From NCBI GenBank assembly GCA_004352715.1, contig SCFE01000018.1:355033-419032 (forward strand): DNA of 64,000 bases, given 5' to 3'. The position numbers and the translations under genes are program-made. The first letter of the stretch is position 1, and every line of letters begins with the position of its first letter. Source of the stretch: Hofstenia miamia. Taxonomy: Eukaryota > Xenacoelomorpha > Acoela. The notes below the pieces were generated by a model. The model made no database searches and was not told the DNA's origin. It worked only from the letters and a program-made list of their open reading frames with translations. Positions 12,556-24,040 of the stretch are shown here, in pieces.

Positions 12556-13370
12556 TTACATCAAGTAGAAATTCCTTGACGCAAAACAAAGATTCAAGGC
12601 TCTTCTTAAGCGCAGACTTTTGAGTTTCAAAATAAAGGTGTTGTTGGTGGCACTGAGTGTGTTGGCCAGTGTCACGACTCTTCTGAAATAACTCTTTTCA
12701 GACATCTTTTCTAGTAGTAGAATTGCACATGACTTGAAGATCGAAGTTTGTCCAACCCAACATGAATGGGAAAATGATCCGGGGTAATCCATGATCTACC
12801 GTCAAACACATTTTCATGAATAAAAAGTAGTAAAGTTGAAATATCACAATAATAGGATACAACCGATAATTGCTGGCTAGAGCAAAGGAAAACTGTCCTT
12901 TGCCAAAAAACCAATAAAGGCAAAGTCTATGAAAACTATAAAGCTTATGCAGGATGACATCACCAGGAAACCATGCCTGGCTAGCGTAATGTAAAATACT
13001 GAGGACACATGACTGTATAAGACTAGCCTTTATTTTCTGGCTAGTTTGAAACGGAACATTGTGCTTTATCATATGAAAAGCATTTCTAGCCTTTTGAAGC
13101 TGTGTCAAGGCGTGTAGGTTCCAAACCAAATTGGGGTCTATAATAGCTCCTAGGTCTTTAACGTGTTGAACGGAATAGATAGTTTCATGTCGATAACAAG
13201 CTCAAAAGGTTTTTTACATTAGAAAATGAGAAGTTGAGTTGGAAACATTAATAGCCATGCCGTTAGACTGATTCCAGAGTAAGAACCTTTGAATATCTAC
13301 CATTAAAAGGTCTTTGTTACTACCAAGAGCTTTAAGGTCATCGATGAAATTTATAATATACGAAATTTGT
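12556..13370 (-). mobile_element. Non-LTR reverse transcriptase fragment C
   Basis: Read on the minus strand, the piece near 13350 starts with INFIDDLKALG, the RT catalytic Y/F-x-D-D motif with both Asp present. Then comes a VKDLGAIIDPNLVWNLHA block, and at 12698-13129 a thumb block (KASLIQSCVLSILHYASQAW). The C-terminal part at 12556-12792 is in another frame. The order palm, connection, thumb is that of CR1/L2/jockey-type reverse transcriptases. Stops and frame changes make it a dead, 5'-truncated copy. Fragment G at 47966-48860 has a similar TV/VPF-thumb block. Confidence 0.7.
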
Positions 13371-14007
13371 GCCTAGAACAGCAATCTCATGGACAAAACT
13401 CTGCACTTATATTGCAAAAATGATAACTATGTCACTGCAAACTGACCAGGATGTCAATGAAAATTTCTCCACTAAACAGCACAGTCTTCATTATTTGCCA
13501 AATAAATTTTATATAGCAATCGTTATCTATTTGTCTTTTAATAGATCTAAATTTCAAAACTGGCAACAACTTGTAATGAATTATCTCACCCAAATCAGTT
13601 ATAAATATATGCAGTTTAACTTTTTAGATGTTAACGGAGGCTTTGCGAATACTGCTATATTTTTACATGTCAAAGTCCATATTTATAACAAATAAACTTT
13701 TATATGAAAAGGAACTCAGAAAATTGATTTTGCAAATATGTCCTTAACCGCCAACAAAGTTAATTGTAGACTACAAATGCCCTGTTGTACGCATTTACCG
13801 ATATAAATCATTATACGAGAAATCCCACATCTTGTAATTTCTTCCTTCTGAAGTGTGGAATGATCTAGGCGTCAATGAAAATACAACATAATAATTTATG
13901 TACTTCAGTTAATCTGCCTTTTGTAGTAGATTGCCAAACAATTTCCTTTACATGCATTGCCAAGCCTTTAAAAGATTCCATTAATCATAATACTAAGTAA
14001 GATTGAG
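13371..14007. other. Spacer, no gene seen
   Basis: An open frame of 108 codons at 13369-13695 on the plus strand overlaps the edge of RT fragment C. It has no recognisable motif, and I do not call it a gene. Confidence 0.5.
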
Positions 14008-14175
14008 TGACGTCATAAAATGGGTATTAAACTCTAACCTCAACCCTAACCCTACTCCCCAACAAACTCAATTATATTGAATTTCATCTTGTTGAATAAT
14101 TTTTTGCAAAACACCCAAGTTTTGGGCAAGGGATTGGGGTTAGGTTTAGAGTTTTATACCCATTTTATGACGTCA
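14008..14175. mobile_element. 168-bp foldback MITE with TGACGTCA ends
   Basis: The left end TGACGTCATAAAATGGGTAT is matched in reverse by the right end at 14156-14175, and the match continues inward through ACTCTAACC / GGTTAGGTTTAGAGT. The whole unit can fold into a hairpin with a loop of roughly 80 bases. No coding capacity. The outermost eight bases are themselves a palindrome and equal the cAMP-response-element core, which may be coincidence. Confidence 0.7.
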
Positions 14176-17094
14176 CATAAACTGGGTCCCCTAAAGTACA
14201 ATAACGCCTTCATTAGTTCTTAACAACTATAAATCCGTTACAACAATAATTTATAATCAACATCCGTTTCGCGACATTTGTTATAGGTTTATATTACCTC
14301 ATTAAACAAGTCTATTTGGTTGACAGATTATCGTACCAAATATGATCTTACCAAATTGTTTGATTTACAAATTGATTATTAAAATTTGACAAACCGACGC
14401 GTAATGCATATAGCTGAAGATTTTTGTTCAAAACTAATGAATGAAGTTGTGGTTGTAAAAGTGTAATTTTGTTATATATACCAAACGGAATTTATTAATA
14501 TTGTAGTATTACTATATACAAGATTAAAAGAAATGCTTTTGTTTAAATTATTGAAAAATATTTGTAGAATGTCACTTGTAGAAACAACCGATATAATGCT
14601 TGGTTGACTGCAGCTAGATATTTGCAATAAGCTCGATATTCTAATACAAACGAAATTTATAAAACTTTGGAAATCATAGTTTATAACTTTTCGGGTTAAA
14701 CATGAATACAGCAATCAATTGCTAAAGATAAATTGTTTCAATGCTTCAAATTACTAATTGCTTTAAGGGTGACAAGGCACCAATACTTAGAATTGTAAAT
14801 ATAATAATAATGTTGTACTTTGGGAAATTAAAAACAACAACTGCCCAGTATTTTTAGCACCAGACTAAATATTGAATTCACTGTCATGTTATTAAAATTG
14901 TCTGTAGTTTACTTTTTCGTACATGAATAAATGATTAACGTTTTCGTACGACTTATGTGTAATGCTCTCCTATCAATTTTATTAGCAATTTGGATTATGA
15001 TAAGCTCATTAACTTACAAATATTTTTCGCTTTCATGGTTATTTATTAGTTATAATTTATAAATTCAAATTTTTTGTAAATTTTGCTTGTATGTGAATAT
15101 CGAGCTGATCGCGAATATCGAGGTGCAGCCACTACTCCTTAGGTGAATTCAATATTTCGTGTAATGCTGAAAATACTTTTTGCTTTTACTTTCTTAATTT
15201 GCTATATAATTATATTATTTATAATTCTAAGTATTAGTCCCTTGTCATTAGCGATTTTAAATATTCCAACAATGTATATTTAGCAATTGATTGCTGCATT
15301 GATGTTTATCCATTAAAGTTATAAATTATAATTTCAGAAGTTTTGTCAATTTTGCTTGTATTTAAATATATATTTTGAGAACTGAGATTTTTTGCAATAG
15401 TCTACATGTAAGTTTGTATTTTTGCAACAATGTGGTTTTGAGTTGACAGTGTTACTACACATAATTTTTGAAATTTATTTTAAATGTTTAAATGATTATA
15501 TTTCCTATTTGTTGTGACCACGATAAACAATGTGTATACATTTGCAAATATTTACACAATGAACTTGGATAGTTATACTTAATCCGTAAAGTTGATGTCG
15601 TCATCTCAAATTGTTATTGTGTTTTTGTCTTAAAACTAACGTACAGAACCTTGACATCGACAAAATTTTTTAAGTAAATTACTAAAAATATGCATGAAGA
15701 TCAATAACGACAGATGGCTCAGCCAAAATTTAATCATATTCATCTGAATATCTTTTATGAAATTTTGTATAATTTATCATTCGCGCCTGGATTACAGCAT
15801 AAAAAATGTAACTTTTAAACTAAAGACAAATTTTTTGCTATTTATCAGAAATTTAGAAAAATTGATACATAACCTCTATTCAAATGCGCATAATTTGCAT
15901 ATTAATTATCATATCGCAAAATGATTTTGCCAAGATATACTTCACATGTCAAAGTCATCTCCACACAGAATTTGATGTTAATCGAATGTACTGTTTCCGA
16001 GATCTTAGGGGGAGGGTGGTTGCAAAATCGGCGCTATTTTAATGTAAGTGTATGTTTCTGTCTGTTAGGTTCTTTCTAATCTTGTTAAAGTTTGAAATTT
16101 CTAATGTAATGACAACGATATGTTGTCATGCAAATTGATCAATAAAAATTGACAACAATAAAGGAATAATCATGAAATAGGAATTTTCAGCCTTTTCATT
16201 GTTCTTATTTATTAATATTTTTGACACATTCAGCAAGTGAAATCCAGCTCAAATATAGGTGTTTAGTTTCGGCATATAATTTTAATATATTTGTTTTATA
16301 CAATTGGAGGTAACATTTTAACAAATTCGAATAATGACTGTGTTTGTCTTTAATTTTAAAATTTTGATGTACATTTGTAGGCTCTTGGAAATTCTATGAT
16401 CATTACAAATTGCTGAGATTTTGAATATCATTACAAAATGTTGTGCATACATGTAAAAATTTTAAAATACTCATATTGCAAAATACAAAGCTGTTGACAT
16501 TTAGAAATATTGATTCACTTCAACTATATATTTATTCAAATAATTATTCAATTTATTTACAGTTGTTAAGAATTTTCCTATTTTTGTATTATTTGCATTG
16601 ATTTCATTCCCAAATGATATTTGTAAAATTGAAAAGCGTTGTAAATATAGGAGCATCTTTTATTTCTTTTCCATTGATTATAACATTGTAGGGTCTTCTC
16701 TTCTTGAGTCTCTCCTGAATACACTACTCGCTGAAATTATGAAATAACGTGGGATTTGTCTAACTACATTTCGGGTGTAAATATATTTGTGATTACACTA
16801 TCAACTTTATTGCGAAAGATATATCGCGGGCTTCACCATAAAGTAATTGCATAGAAAAATACAATAAGTGAATAATTCCAGCGATGTTAAACAAAACCAA
16901 ATTTTATAAACTAACTGTGGACATTAATTTAGTTTGATTCGCTTTTATTATAAATTCATATATGGCATACGCAATCAGCTGCTTTCAAATGTGTATAATT
17001 ATTTTTATCAATGTCATTATATTTTATTTCTCTAGTAGTTTTAGATATGATTGAGAGGTTCTTTTCAAGCTAATTGATGTTTATAATTGTACAG
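14176..17094. other. AT-rich region upstream of the transporter's first coding exon
   Basis: About 2.9 kb in which I see no gene or repeat. Any promoter and 5' untranslated exon of the MATE gene would lie here or further upstream, since the ATG exon is preceded by a possible splice acceptor (TTGTACAG at 17087-17094). I cannot point to a promoter. Confidence 0.5.
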
Positions 17095-17096
17095 AC

Positions 17097-17213
17097 ATGG
17101 ACGATTCCGATACTGAACTTGGTAATCATTCATTTACAACGAAAAGATATATTTACAAAACTGAAGGCATGTGGAGTGAATTTAAACTTCTCACCAAACT
17201 TGTTTGGCCACTT
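17097..17213 (+). CDS. MATE transporter, first coding exon (39 codons)
   Basis: Begins at the ATG at 17097 and reads MDDSDTELGNHSF...EFKLLTKLVWPL before a consensus donor GTAAGT at 17214. It holds the acidic cytoplasmic N-terminus and the start of the first membrane helix. LVWPL aligns without gaps with the AGP region of vertebrate MATE1 once joined to the exon at 23936. The exon ends in phase 0. TTGTACAG directly before it may be an acceptor for an upstream non-coding exon. MATE proteins export organic cations in exchange for protons at the plasma membrane. The assignment rests on the joined exons, because this exon alone would not identify the family. Confidence 0.6.
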
Positions 17214-17332
17214 GTAAGTATAAAAATTTTAAATTTGTCATTTAAATTATATTTTCAAAATGTGTTAAGTCTGATTTATGGAATCATTCCAAAATTATAT
17301 AAATTGTAATGTTCTTTTTAGTTGTATATGTA

Positions 17333-17336
<4 letters not shown>

Positions 17337-17370
<34 letters not shown>
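17337..17370. repeat. TA microsatellite
   Basis: An alternating TA tract of about 34 bases immediately abuts the CAGTGCGAGACG end of the Tc1 remnant, consistent with TA-targeted insertion. Confidence 0.95.
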
Positions 17371-17373
<3 letters not shown>

Positions 17374-17822
17374 TGCGAGACGAAAGTCTTCGATGTTGCT
17401 AAGAACTAATTCAAATCAATAGCCAATTAAATCTATACTGTTACATTACATGCATTAGATAACGTAAATAATCATGATCAGAAGACAGTGTCAATATTTT
17501 ATGTTGTAACCTCATGCTTTGATTACTGTAGCTATACGACGGGGAATTGACAAGAGCAAGTTTTCACAATATTGGTGGGATATCTCCTCCTTAGATTCTC
17601 AATCGAAGTTGGTTTTCACTTACTTACGTCTTGAGATGATTCTATACATTTTCAATGGGGTGTAGGTCTGGCGAGGATCCAGATCACTTGTTCAAGAGAG
17701 TGTACGATTGAGTGTCAAACTAGCCTTTCACCACAGCCATGGTGTGGTAACAGGCTTCGTCATTTTGAAAAATAGTGGTGCTCGGACGAGGCAGAAACCG
17801 CAATCCACCTCGACCAGCAGCA
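17371..17822 (-). mobile_element. Tc1-like transposase remnant
   Basis: The minus strand at about 17695-17640 reads SSPDLHPIENV, the third catalytic (Glu) motif of Tc1 transposases. C-terminal similarity is scattered through stops towards 17500. The left terminus CAGTGCGAGACGAAAGTCTTCG resembles a Tc1-type inverted repeat and starts directly after a TA tract. I did not find the matching right terminus, so the copy is truncated. No intact frame remains. Confidence 0.6.
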
Positions 17823-17831
17823 ATAATGCAC

Positions 17832-17858
<27 letters not shown>
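17832..17858. repeat. TA microsatellite
   Basis: Alternating TA tract of about 27 bases at the right edge of the Tc1 remnant. A single N follows at 17891. Confidence 0.95.
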
Positions 17859-17863
<5 letters not shown>

Positions 17864-18029
17864 GTGTACAAACGCCGCTTGGGTTTTTCCNCTTTTCAAT
17901 TTTCTCCTGATGAAAACAATGAAATCTAACAAAATTGCGTGAATCGCTTCTGTAGCCCCCAAGCCTTCTTTCTACTCCAGTGAGAACAAATTTCTTTTCT
18001 CATGTCAAAAAATTTTTTTTTGAATTTTA

Positions 18030-18442
18030 CATAGATAAATGGCGCTTTGTACCTTTGTTTTTTTCCACGAGTTTGTGAAGTTCTTGTATTGTTTTTATGT
18101 TATGTTTTATGTGTTTAACTCTTGCTTAAATATATTTTTATGTTTTTGAAATGAGTGATGACAGATCAAAAAGACTTTGAATAAGAACTTCTTAAGAAAA
18201 TTTTTATTTCTTTTTGTTGGATGTTTGTTTAGTAAATAAAACTACTTCTATTGTTCTTCTGCTGTCTTATTTTGATATTGAAGGCGCTATTTATTAATTG
18301 TAATGATATTTTGAAAATATAGTTTTTATATACAAAAAAGCATAATACAAAGCGCCGCCTAGTACAATACGCCACTATCTATTGCACAGGTGTACAAAGA
18401 GTACGTTATCTATGTAGTTTTTCGTACAAAGCGCCACATATC

Positions 18443-18446
<4 letters not shown>
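18030..18446. mobile_element. Non-autonomous element with TGGCGCTTTGTAC inverted ends
   Basis: TGGCGCTTTGTAC at 18040-18052 is exactly reversed at 18424-18436. The match extends outward as CATAGATA / TATCTATG with a small offset, giving inverted ends of about 22 bp around 417 bp of non-coding DNA. A further partial copy of the terminal word (TACAAAGCGCC) lies inside near 18346. The right end runs into a TA tract and an assembly gap, so target duplications cannot be judged. Confidence 0.5.
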
Positions 18447-18476
<30 letters not shown>

Positions 18477-18573
18477 NNNNNNNNNNNNNNNNNNNNNNNN
18501 NNNNNNNNNNNNNNNNNNNNNNNNNNNNNNNNNNNNNNNNNNNNNNNNNNNNNNNNNNNNNNNNNNNNNNNNN
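18446..18573. repeat. TA microsatellite running into a 97-N gap
   Basis: The alternating TA tract at 18446-18476 is cut by Ns at 18477-18573. The tract itself is probably why the assembly stopped. Confidence 0.9.
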
Positions 18574-18634
18574 CATTTAATCAATGTATTATTGATTGTG
18601 AATTTCCAGACATAGTAAAAAAACAGATATAACT

Positions 18635-18637
<3 letters not shown>

Positions 18638-18667
<30 letters not shown>
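18638..18667. repeat. TA microsatellite
   Basis: Alternating TA tract of about 30 bases in intron 1 of the transporter. Confidence 0.95.
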
Positions 18668-18674
<7 letters not shown>

Positions 18675-18856
18675 ATGTTTTGCAAATAATTGAAATAATT
18701 GGTGCTATAAGCGTAAGTAACGGACAAAGTTGGAAGCCGGGAAATATACTTCGTATGCTACAGGTGGGTTTGAGTTATATTATTATTTAAGTTATGTTAT
18801 GTTTTGCTGATGGGATATTAGTAATTATATTGGTATATAGTGTATGATATCAATGG

Positions 18857-18859
<3 letters not shown>

Positions 18860-18887
<28 letters not shown>

Positions 18888-18888
18888 T
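18860..18888. repeat. TA microsatellite
   Basis: Alternating TA tract of about 29 bases in intron 1 of the transporter. Confidence 0.95.
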
Positions 18889-19533
18889 ACACTCATGTCC
18901 TTATGGGAACCAAATACATGTAGATAAGCTATTTTGATCTTTCAAAATATATCTGAAGAAAATAGTTTATCAATTTTAAAATGTGTTTTTTCAGTTATGT
19001 ATTTTACTTCACTTCGAGAACATATTGTGGCAAATTTACAGTACAGTTTTCTAAAAAGTGTCAGAGATCTTTTTGGCTGAGTTGTTTTGGTGCAACTTCA
19101 TATTTTGAATTGCAAAACAGGGTTTTTCTTTTGCGAAAAATAGAAATGTTTACAATTTGTTTCTAAAAATTTGGATTGGTTTATCAAAAATAAGTCAGAC
19201 ACTTTTCTGTAGAGGTCTTTCTGTACGTTGTGTTAAATTTTCAAAACTATTGCCCTATACATAGCTGAGAAAATATCGGAAATTTATCTTTTTTTAAATA
19301 GTTTTTCAAGTGCCGGTTATGTTTCAATGTCACCCAGGAGAGTAATAGGAGCCATAAATAAACTTAATTAACTCACTTTTGGAAAAATGTTTTACGACTC
19401 GTGTCTGGGATTAAGTGTTTGACCAATTTATTTAAAAACGTTTTATTGCAAGCTATTTGTCACATTTGTGGAAATGTTTCGAACTTTTTCAGTTCTTTTT
19501 TATGTAATAAATTTTTGTTTATTGATTTAATGC
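18889..19533. other. Intronic spacer, nothing recognised
   Basis: Only short low-complexity open frames, such as 18981-19166 and 19401-19607. No motif is visible. Confidence 0.5.
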
Positions 19534-19556
19534 ATATATATATATATATATATATA
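19534..19556. repeat. TA microsatellite at the left flank of a Tc1 element
   Basis: Alternating TA tract next to the left end of the Tc1 element. Its partner lies at 21127-21146. Confidence 0.9.
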
Positions 19557-19575
19557 AAGTGCACCCAAAAATTTG

Positions 19576-21126
19576 TAGGCACCCTATTTTTTTTTTACTT
19601 TTTTTAGCCAATAGGAACCCGTTTTGGCTCAAACTAAGCCCAAAATGATAGAAAACCATAGTGCATTACCTCTAGTCAGTTTCAGTTCAAACAAAGATTT
19701 ATTTTTTAGAAAAATCAAATAAAAGATTTATTTTCATAGAGACAAAAATATGTAGACACTCCAATTTCAAAAATAAAATAAGTCATTTAAATGTAAAATT
19801 TTCTTATTTAAATATCAAAATCCAATAATTTAATATGTAGTTTCTCCTCCTTTAGCTTTAATAACTGCTAAACAGCGAGATTTCATAGATTTTACCAATG
19901 TGATCAGATATTTCTGGTCAATTCTGCTCCACTCAACTAGTAATTCTTTCTTTAAATCTTCCACGTTATCAAATTGCCTTCCTCCTTTATAAACTTGACG
20001 GCTTAGATATCCCCAGAGGTTCTCAATGGGATTTAAGTCCGGAGACCTTGATGGCCACTCCATTAATTCAATATTTTGTTCCGAAATCCATGACTTTGTT
20101 TCCTTAGAATTATGACTTGTTGCCAAATCATGTTGTAAAACAAATTCTATACCATGGTGAAGATGCGCAAACGGAAGCAGATATTCAGAAAGTCTATCAA
20201 TGTACTTACTTGAATTCTGTTTGCCTTTTACAAAGACTATTTCCGTGTTTCCTTTTGAACTAAAGCCAGCCCAAATCATGAATCCACCACCTCTGAATTG
20301 CCTCTTGGAGAATATTTCTTTTTCCTTACGTAGATCCCTCCAATAGTATTGTAGACCATCAGGGCCGTCTAAGTTGAATTTTTTCATCCGTAAAGATCGT
20401 TTTTTCCCAATTTTGGCTACCAAAGTCAACCATTTCTTCTGCCCAGTTTAGGCGGTTATTCTTGTGCCATTTGGTGAGCTTTGGTTTTCCGTTTCGTGTT
20501 TCATAAGACAAAATATCACTATTCTGTAACTCCCTTTGTGTGATACGTACACTGCATGATAAACCAAGCTCATAATGCAACTTTTTTGCCGAATTTTTAC
20601 CCTTACAAGCGTTGCGTATATGTAACCTTCGATCTCTTGGGCTTAACATTGTAGGTCTTCCAGTAGCCTTTTTCTTCCCATACGTTTCAGGATCACGTAA
20701 ATACCTATATATTACCTCTCTAAATCTATTCAGCTCTTTAGCGATCTCAGATACTCCACAATTGCGTTTTTAAGGCTTCCATTTGTCCTTTTTCATATTC
20801 ACTAAGGGATTTCTTTCCACTCATGATTTTGCTCGAAATTCAATACGAAAACACTCGTCCCAGGTTAGTGAAAGAACTTATATTAGGTAAATTAAATAAT
20901 ATTTAAAAATGCACCATTGTAAATATGAAAAAGCCTAATGTGTGTGTCTACAAACTTATGACACGTGTCATTTTCAAACATTTGTATGGAAAGTACTCCT
21001 TAAAATTATTTGTTTGAATTGAAACTTTAAGAGGTAATGCACTATGGTTTTTTACCATTTCGGGCTTAGTTTGAGCCAAAACGGGTTCCTATTGGCTGAA
21101 AAAAGTAAAAACAATAGGGTGTTTAC
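19576..21126 (-). mobile_element. Tc1-like DNA transposon (DD34E) with long inverted repeats, frameshifted
   Basis: Two minus-strand frames, 20359-20649 and 19830-20429, together read as a Tc1 transposase. The catalytic motifs are FTDEK (first Asp), LQHDLATSHNS (second Asp) and SPDLNPIENLWG (Glu). Thirty-four residues separate the last two, which is the DD34E spacing. The start codon is probably near 20823 (MSGKKSLSEYEKGQMEALK), with frame breaks near 20770 and 20400, so it is inactive. The terminal inverted repeats are over 100 bp: GTAGGCACCCTATT...AGCCAATAGGAACCCG at the left is matched in reverse at 21000-21126. Both ends lie beside TA tracts, fitting the TA target of this family. It sits in intron 1 of the transporter, antisense to it. 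Confidence 0.85.
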
Positions 21127-21146
21127 ATATATATATATATATATAT
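21127..21146. repeat. TA microsatellite between two transposons
   Basis: A 20-base alternating tract separates the right end of the Tc1 element from the left end of the 1.25-kb element. Both may have used the same target. Confidence 0.9.
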
Positions 21147-22395
21147 GGTCTAAAATTATTTTTCTTACAACTATGTTGAGTACACTCTAGATCAGACCCA
21201 CTTTATACAAAAACGTACGGTGGTTGACAAAATTTCACAGCAAAATATTTTTGTAGAAACAAGAGCAGTTCAAATTTAAGATAAAAAGTGTTCACATGTA
21301 GACTCATTTTCATGTAAATCGTTAATTTTCAGTCCATTCAATCTTCCATGGAAATCCGCGGTACTCATGCAAGCCGCGCGCAATTAAGAAAATAAAAATT
21401 TGGTGAGATTTTCAATGTAATCTTGAAGATGATGTGCGATTGAAATGGGGAATACCTTTTTACCACTGAAATATACATCACATAGAATAAATCCACAAGG
21501 TAGAGTGATTTAGTGCTAATGTGTGAAAATGCTCTAAAATATTAAAAAATGTCTCATTTTCAATTTCACAATGACACATAACAAACTACCGACTATTCCA
21601 AACGTAAAGAAAGATTGTAAATCAATTGAAAAATTCATCAAATTAATTGCTTACAGTCTCGAGATTTGGAAAAATATGCAGTAAAAACAAGGAGTGAGGT
21701 CGAGGAGTCTTGGCCATGTTTTCTGTGTTGACTTTATCTATTTCAGAACAGCCTGTAACATTTAATTGCAGTTTTTAATACCTTGGGGTCAAAGATATTC
21801 ATTTATTTAGTTCAGTGTGATATTTTATTTTAATGACTTAGAACATTGAGTGCGCTCATTATATCATAATGATTCATTTTACTGCTAGCTATTGTTCGTT
21901 TGGGTTGTTTAGTTTTAATTAATTATGAAGAATTGAAGTTTTTGTTGAAGATTCCTGTTGCATTATGTACATATCGATAAGTATGCATTATAATGCTCAA
22001 GTAATGCCACGAATTTTGTTAAACTTGATTGAAAAAATATTGAGGATTGAAATTTTAAGTAATATAATAAAAAATTAAGAATACTTATATCGTTGAAAAT
22101 TGGTCAAATAATCTCGAAATTTGCCTCCGATTGCATGAAATAGCTTCTAATATTTCAAAATTTTCCAGGGAGCACCTCCAATCCCCCTATATGGCCATTG
22201 CTGGCGGAACGTAAATTCCACAATGGAAATATTTCCGCGAAAATTGATCATAACTGTTGACAGGCCTGAATTTTAAGCTGCTCTTATTCCCGTGAAAAAT
22301 AATATTTTGCTCTGAAACATTGTTAATTTAGTTTTTGTATCGAACGGATCAGATTTATAGTGTACTCGGCATAACAATAAGTTATTTGAGCGACC
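21147..22395. mobile_element. 1.25-kb non-autonomous transposon with about 110-bp diverged inverted repeats
   Basis: The left end GGTCTAAAATTATTTTTCTT continues through GAGTACACTCTAGATCAGA, a TACAAAAAC word, an AGCAAAATATT word and AAGAGCAG. The right end carries the same words in the same order on the opposite strand (GAGTACACTATAAATCTGAT, TACAAAAAC, AGCAAAATATT, AAGAGCAG) and finishes GGTCGCTC next to TA. I see no transposase between them. Both flanks are TA tracts, so the target was probably TA, as in Tc1/mariner relatives. The family is not recognised. Confidence 0.6.
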
Positions 22396-22425
22396 TAAAT
22401 ATATATATATATATCTATATATATA

Positions 22426-22461
<36 letters not shown>

Positions 22462-22510
22462 TATATATATAGATATATATATATATATTTAGGTCGCTCA
22501 AATAACTTAT
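22377..22510. repeat. 134-bp near-perfect palindrome ending at an assembly gap
   Basis: ATAAGTTATTTGAGCGACCT starting at 22377 is exactly reversed ending at 22510. The middle is a TA tract with CTATA/TATAG interruptions that are themselves mirrored. The next base is the first N of a 91-N gap (22511-22601). It reuses the right end of the 1.25-kb element and could be a true cruciform-forming site or a foldback assembly error. Confidence 0.85.
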
Positions 22511-22601
22511 NNNNNNNNNNNNNNNNNNNNNNNNNNNNNNNNNNNNNNNNNNNNNNNNNNNNNNNNNNNNNNNNNNNNNNNNNNNNNNNNNNNNNNNNNN
22601 N

Positions 22602-22635
<34 letters not shown>
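22511..22635. repeat. 91-N gap followed by TA microsatellite
   Basis: Ns at 22511-22601, then an alternating TA tract to about 22632. Confidence 0.9.
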
Positions 22636-22641
<6 letters not shown>

Positions 22642-23935
22642 ATATTGCATTTATTAAGTTAAATATTCATTGAATTCTTTAAAACATCGAATCAATAATG
22701 CTGGTATTGTCAACCTCGTATGGAATGTATTGTTTCCTCCATGCATTTATTACTTTAGATAATCTTTCCTTTGTTTTTTAATTCAATTCAAGATATATTA
22801 ATCTATTTAATGTCAACCGCATATAAATATAGCGTCGCCTTTGGAATAGAATTTGCATTCAAAATGTCACCCACTTCTCTGCATATTTTATCCAGTTTAT
22901 TTTTTTACAGCCTAAATGATTTATTGGCATTTTTACATCTTTATTTTTGCAATAAATAACAGTATGAATTGCTTTTTATAATCATTATTATTATTTTCGC
23001 TATGTTGAGTTTGGTATTTGAAAATTTAACAGTTTGCCTCGGAACAATAAAAATGACTACATCAATCGATCTTTCAATTTAAATTGATAAGTAGTGTTTG
23101 CTAATTCAAATGTATATGACAAAGTTGTAAATCTATTCGTTTTTTCAGCCCATGCAAATCTCTCAACATCCACTGCGAGACATTCACAACTATATGCATG
23201 AATGGGTGAAACACCATACATTTTGAAAGAAAGAGGCTATTATTTTATATGTTAAATTTGGATGTAAAATTTCCTTCTATTTCCCTGCTTATTATTACGT
23301 AATATGACATTGGTGTTATCTGTTTATGTTAAATCGGCCGTCAACGCACGTCAGTATCATTTGTTAATTTCTCACCCTGGACAGGATATAGACAGGAATG
23401 TTCACTAATGTCTATTTTACTTAATATTTGATTTATTCCTCATAAGAAGAAAATCTTAATTTATTGTTGTTGTATTTGCGTTTGGACAATATTCAAAATG
23501 GTCCTAAGCAAACCTATTTTTACACTAAACAGTTCTAGTAAATGTTGTTATGAGATCACATGCTAATTTTGCAATCATGAAAAATATCTTGCGAGTGTAT
23601 TGAAATCGTTTAACTAATAAATTACCAATTTGACTTCAAATTTTGCATACATGAACAATTTGGCAATAAATGCAACAATTTGCATAATTTAACGATTTTG
23701 TCGATACATTTCACTTCAAGTTTTTGTTTCCCATGTTCTCCAACATTTATTACTTGTTTTCAACAATTTTTTCATTATAAAACAAATTTATTTTCTTCAA
23801 TCATTTATTTCTATTACCAGTAAAAATTGTGCCATTACTTTCCTGGCCACTGGTAAATTTAAGCGGTAATTTTGATTTGCATAATCACCAATTATATGGC
23901 TATTTAGAATATCTCGCTATCAATAATACTTTTAG
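22636..23935. other. Intronic spacer upstream of the second coding exon
   Basis: AT-rich, with no repeat or exon that I could support. Confidence 0.5.
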
Positions 23936-24040
23936 TCTCTGTCTTCATTTATGGAACACCAGATGTTCCAAATCACAATTGAAATGTTTTGTGGTCACTC
24001 AAACTCCAGTGTTTTGGCCGCTTTCACAGTTGCTTCAGCG
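23936..24040 (+). CDS. MATE transporter, coding exon 2 (35 codons)
   Basis: Lies between an acceptor (ACTTTTAG at 23928-23935) and a donor GTAAGA at 24041. It is phase 0 on both sides. It reads SLSSFMEHQMFQITIEMFCG then HSNSSVLAAFTVASA. The FCGH motif and its position match the end of transmembrane helix 1 and the first loop in vertebrate MATE1, where human MATE1 has VFCGHLG. Joined to the previous exon it aligns without a gap over 25 residues by eye. A longer open frame in another phase (23829-24044) covers the same DNA and is a shadow. The in-frame TAG just before the exon supports the chosen acceptor. Confidence 0.8.

Noticed and set aside
14040-14160. CCCTAACCCTAC words as an interstitial telomere repeat
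   Set aside because: Only about two units, and they are part of the arms of a foldback MITE.
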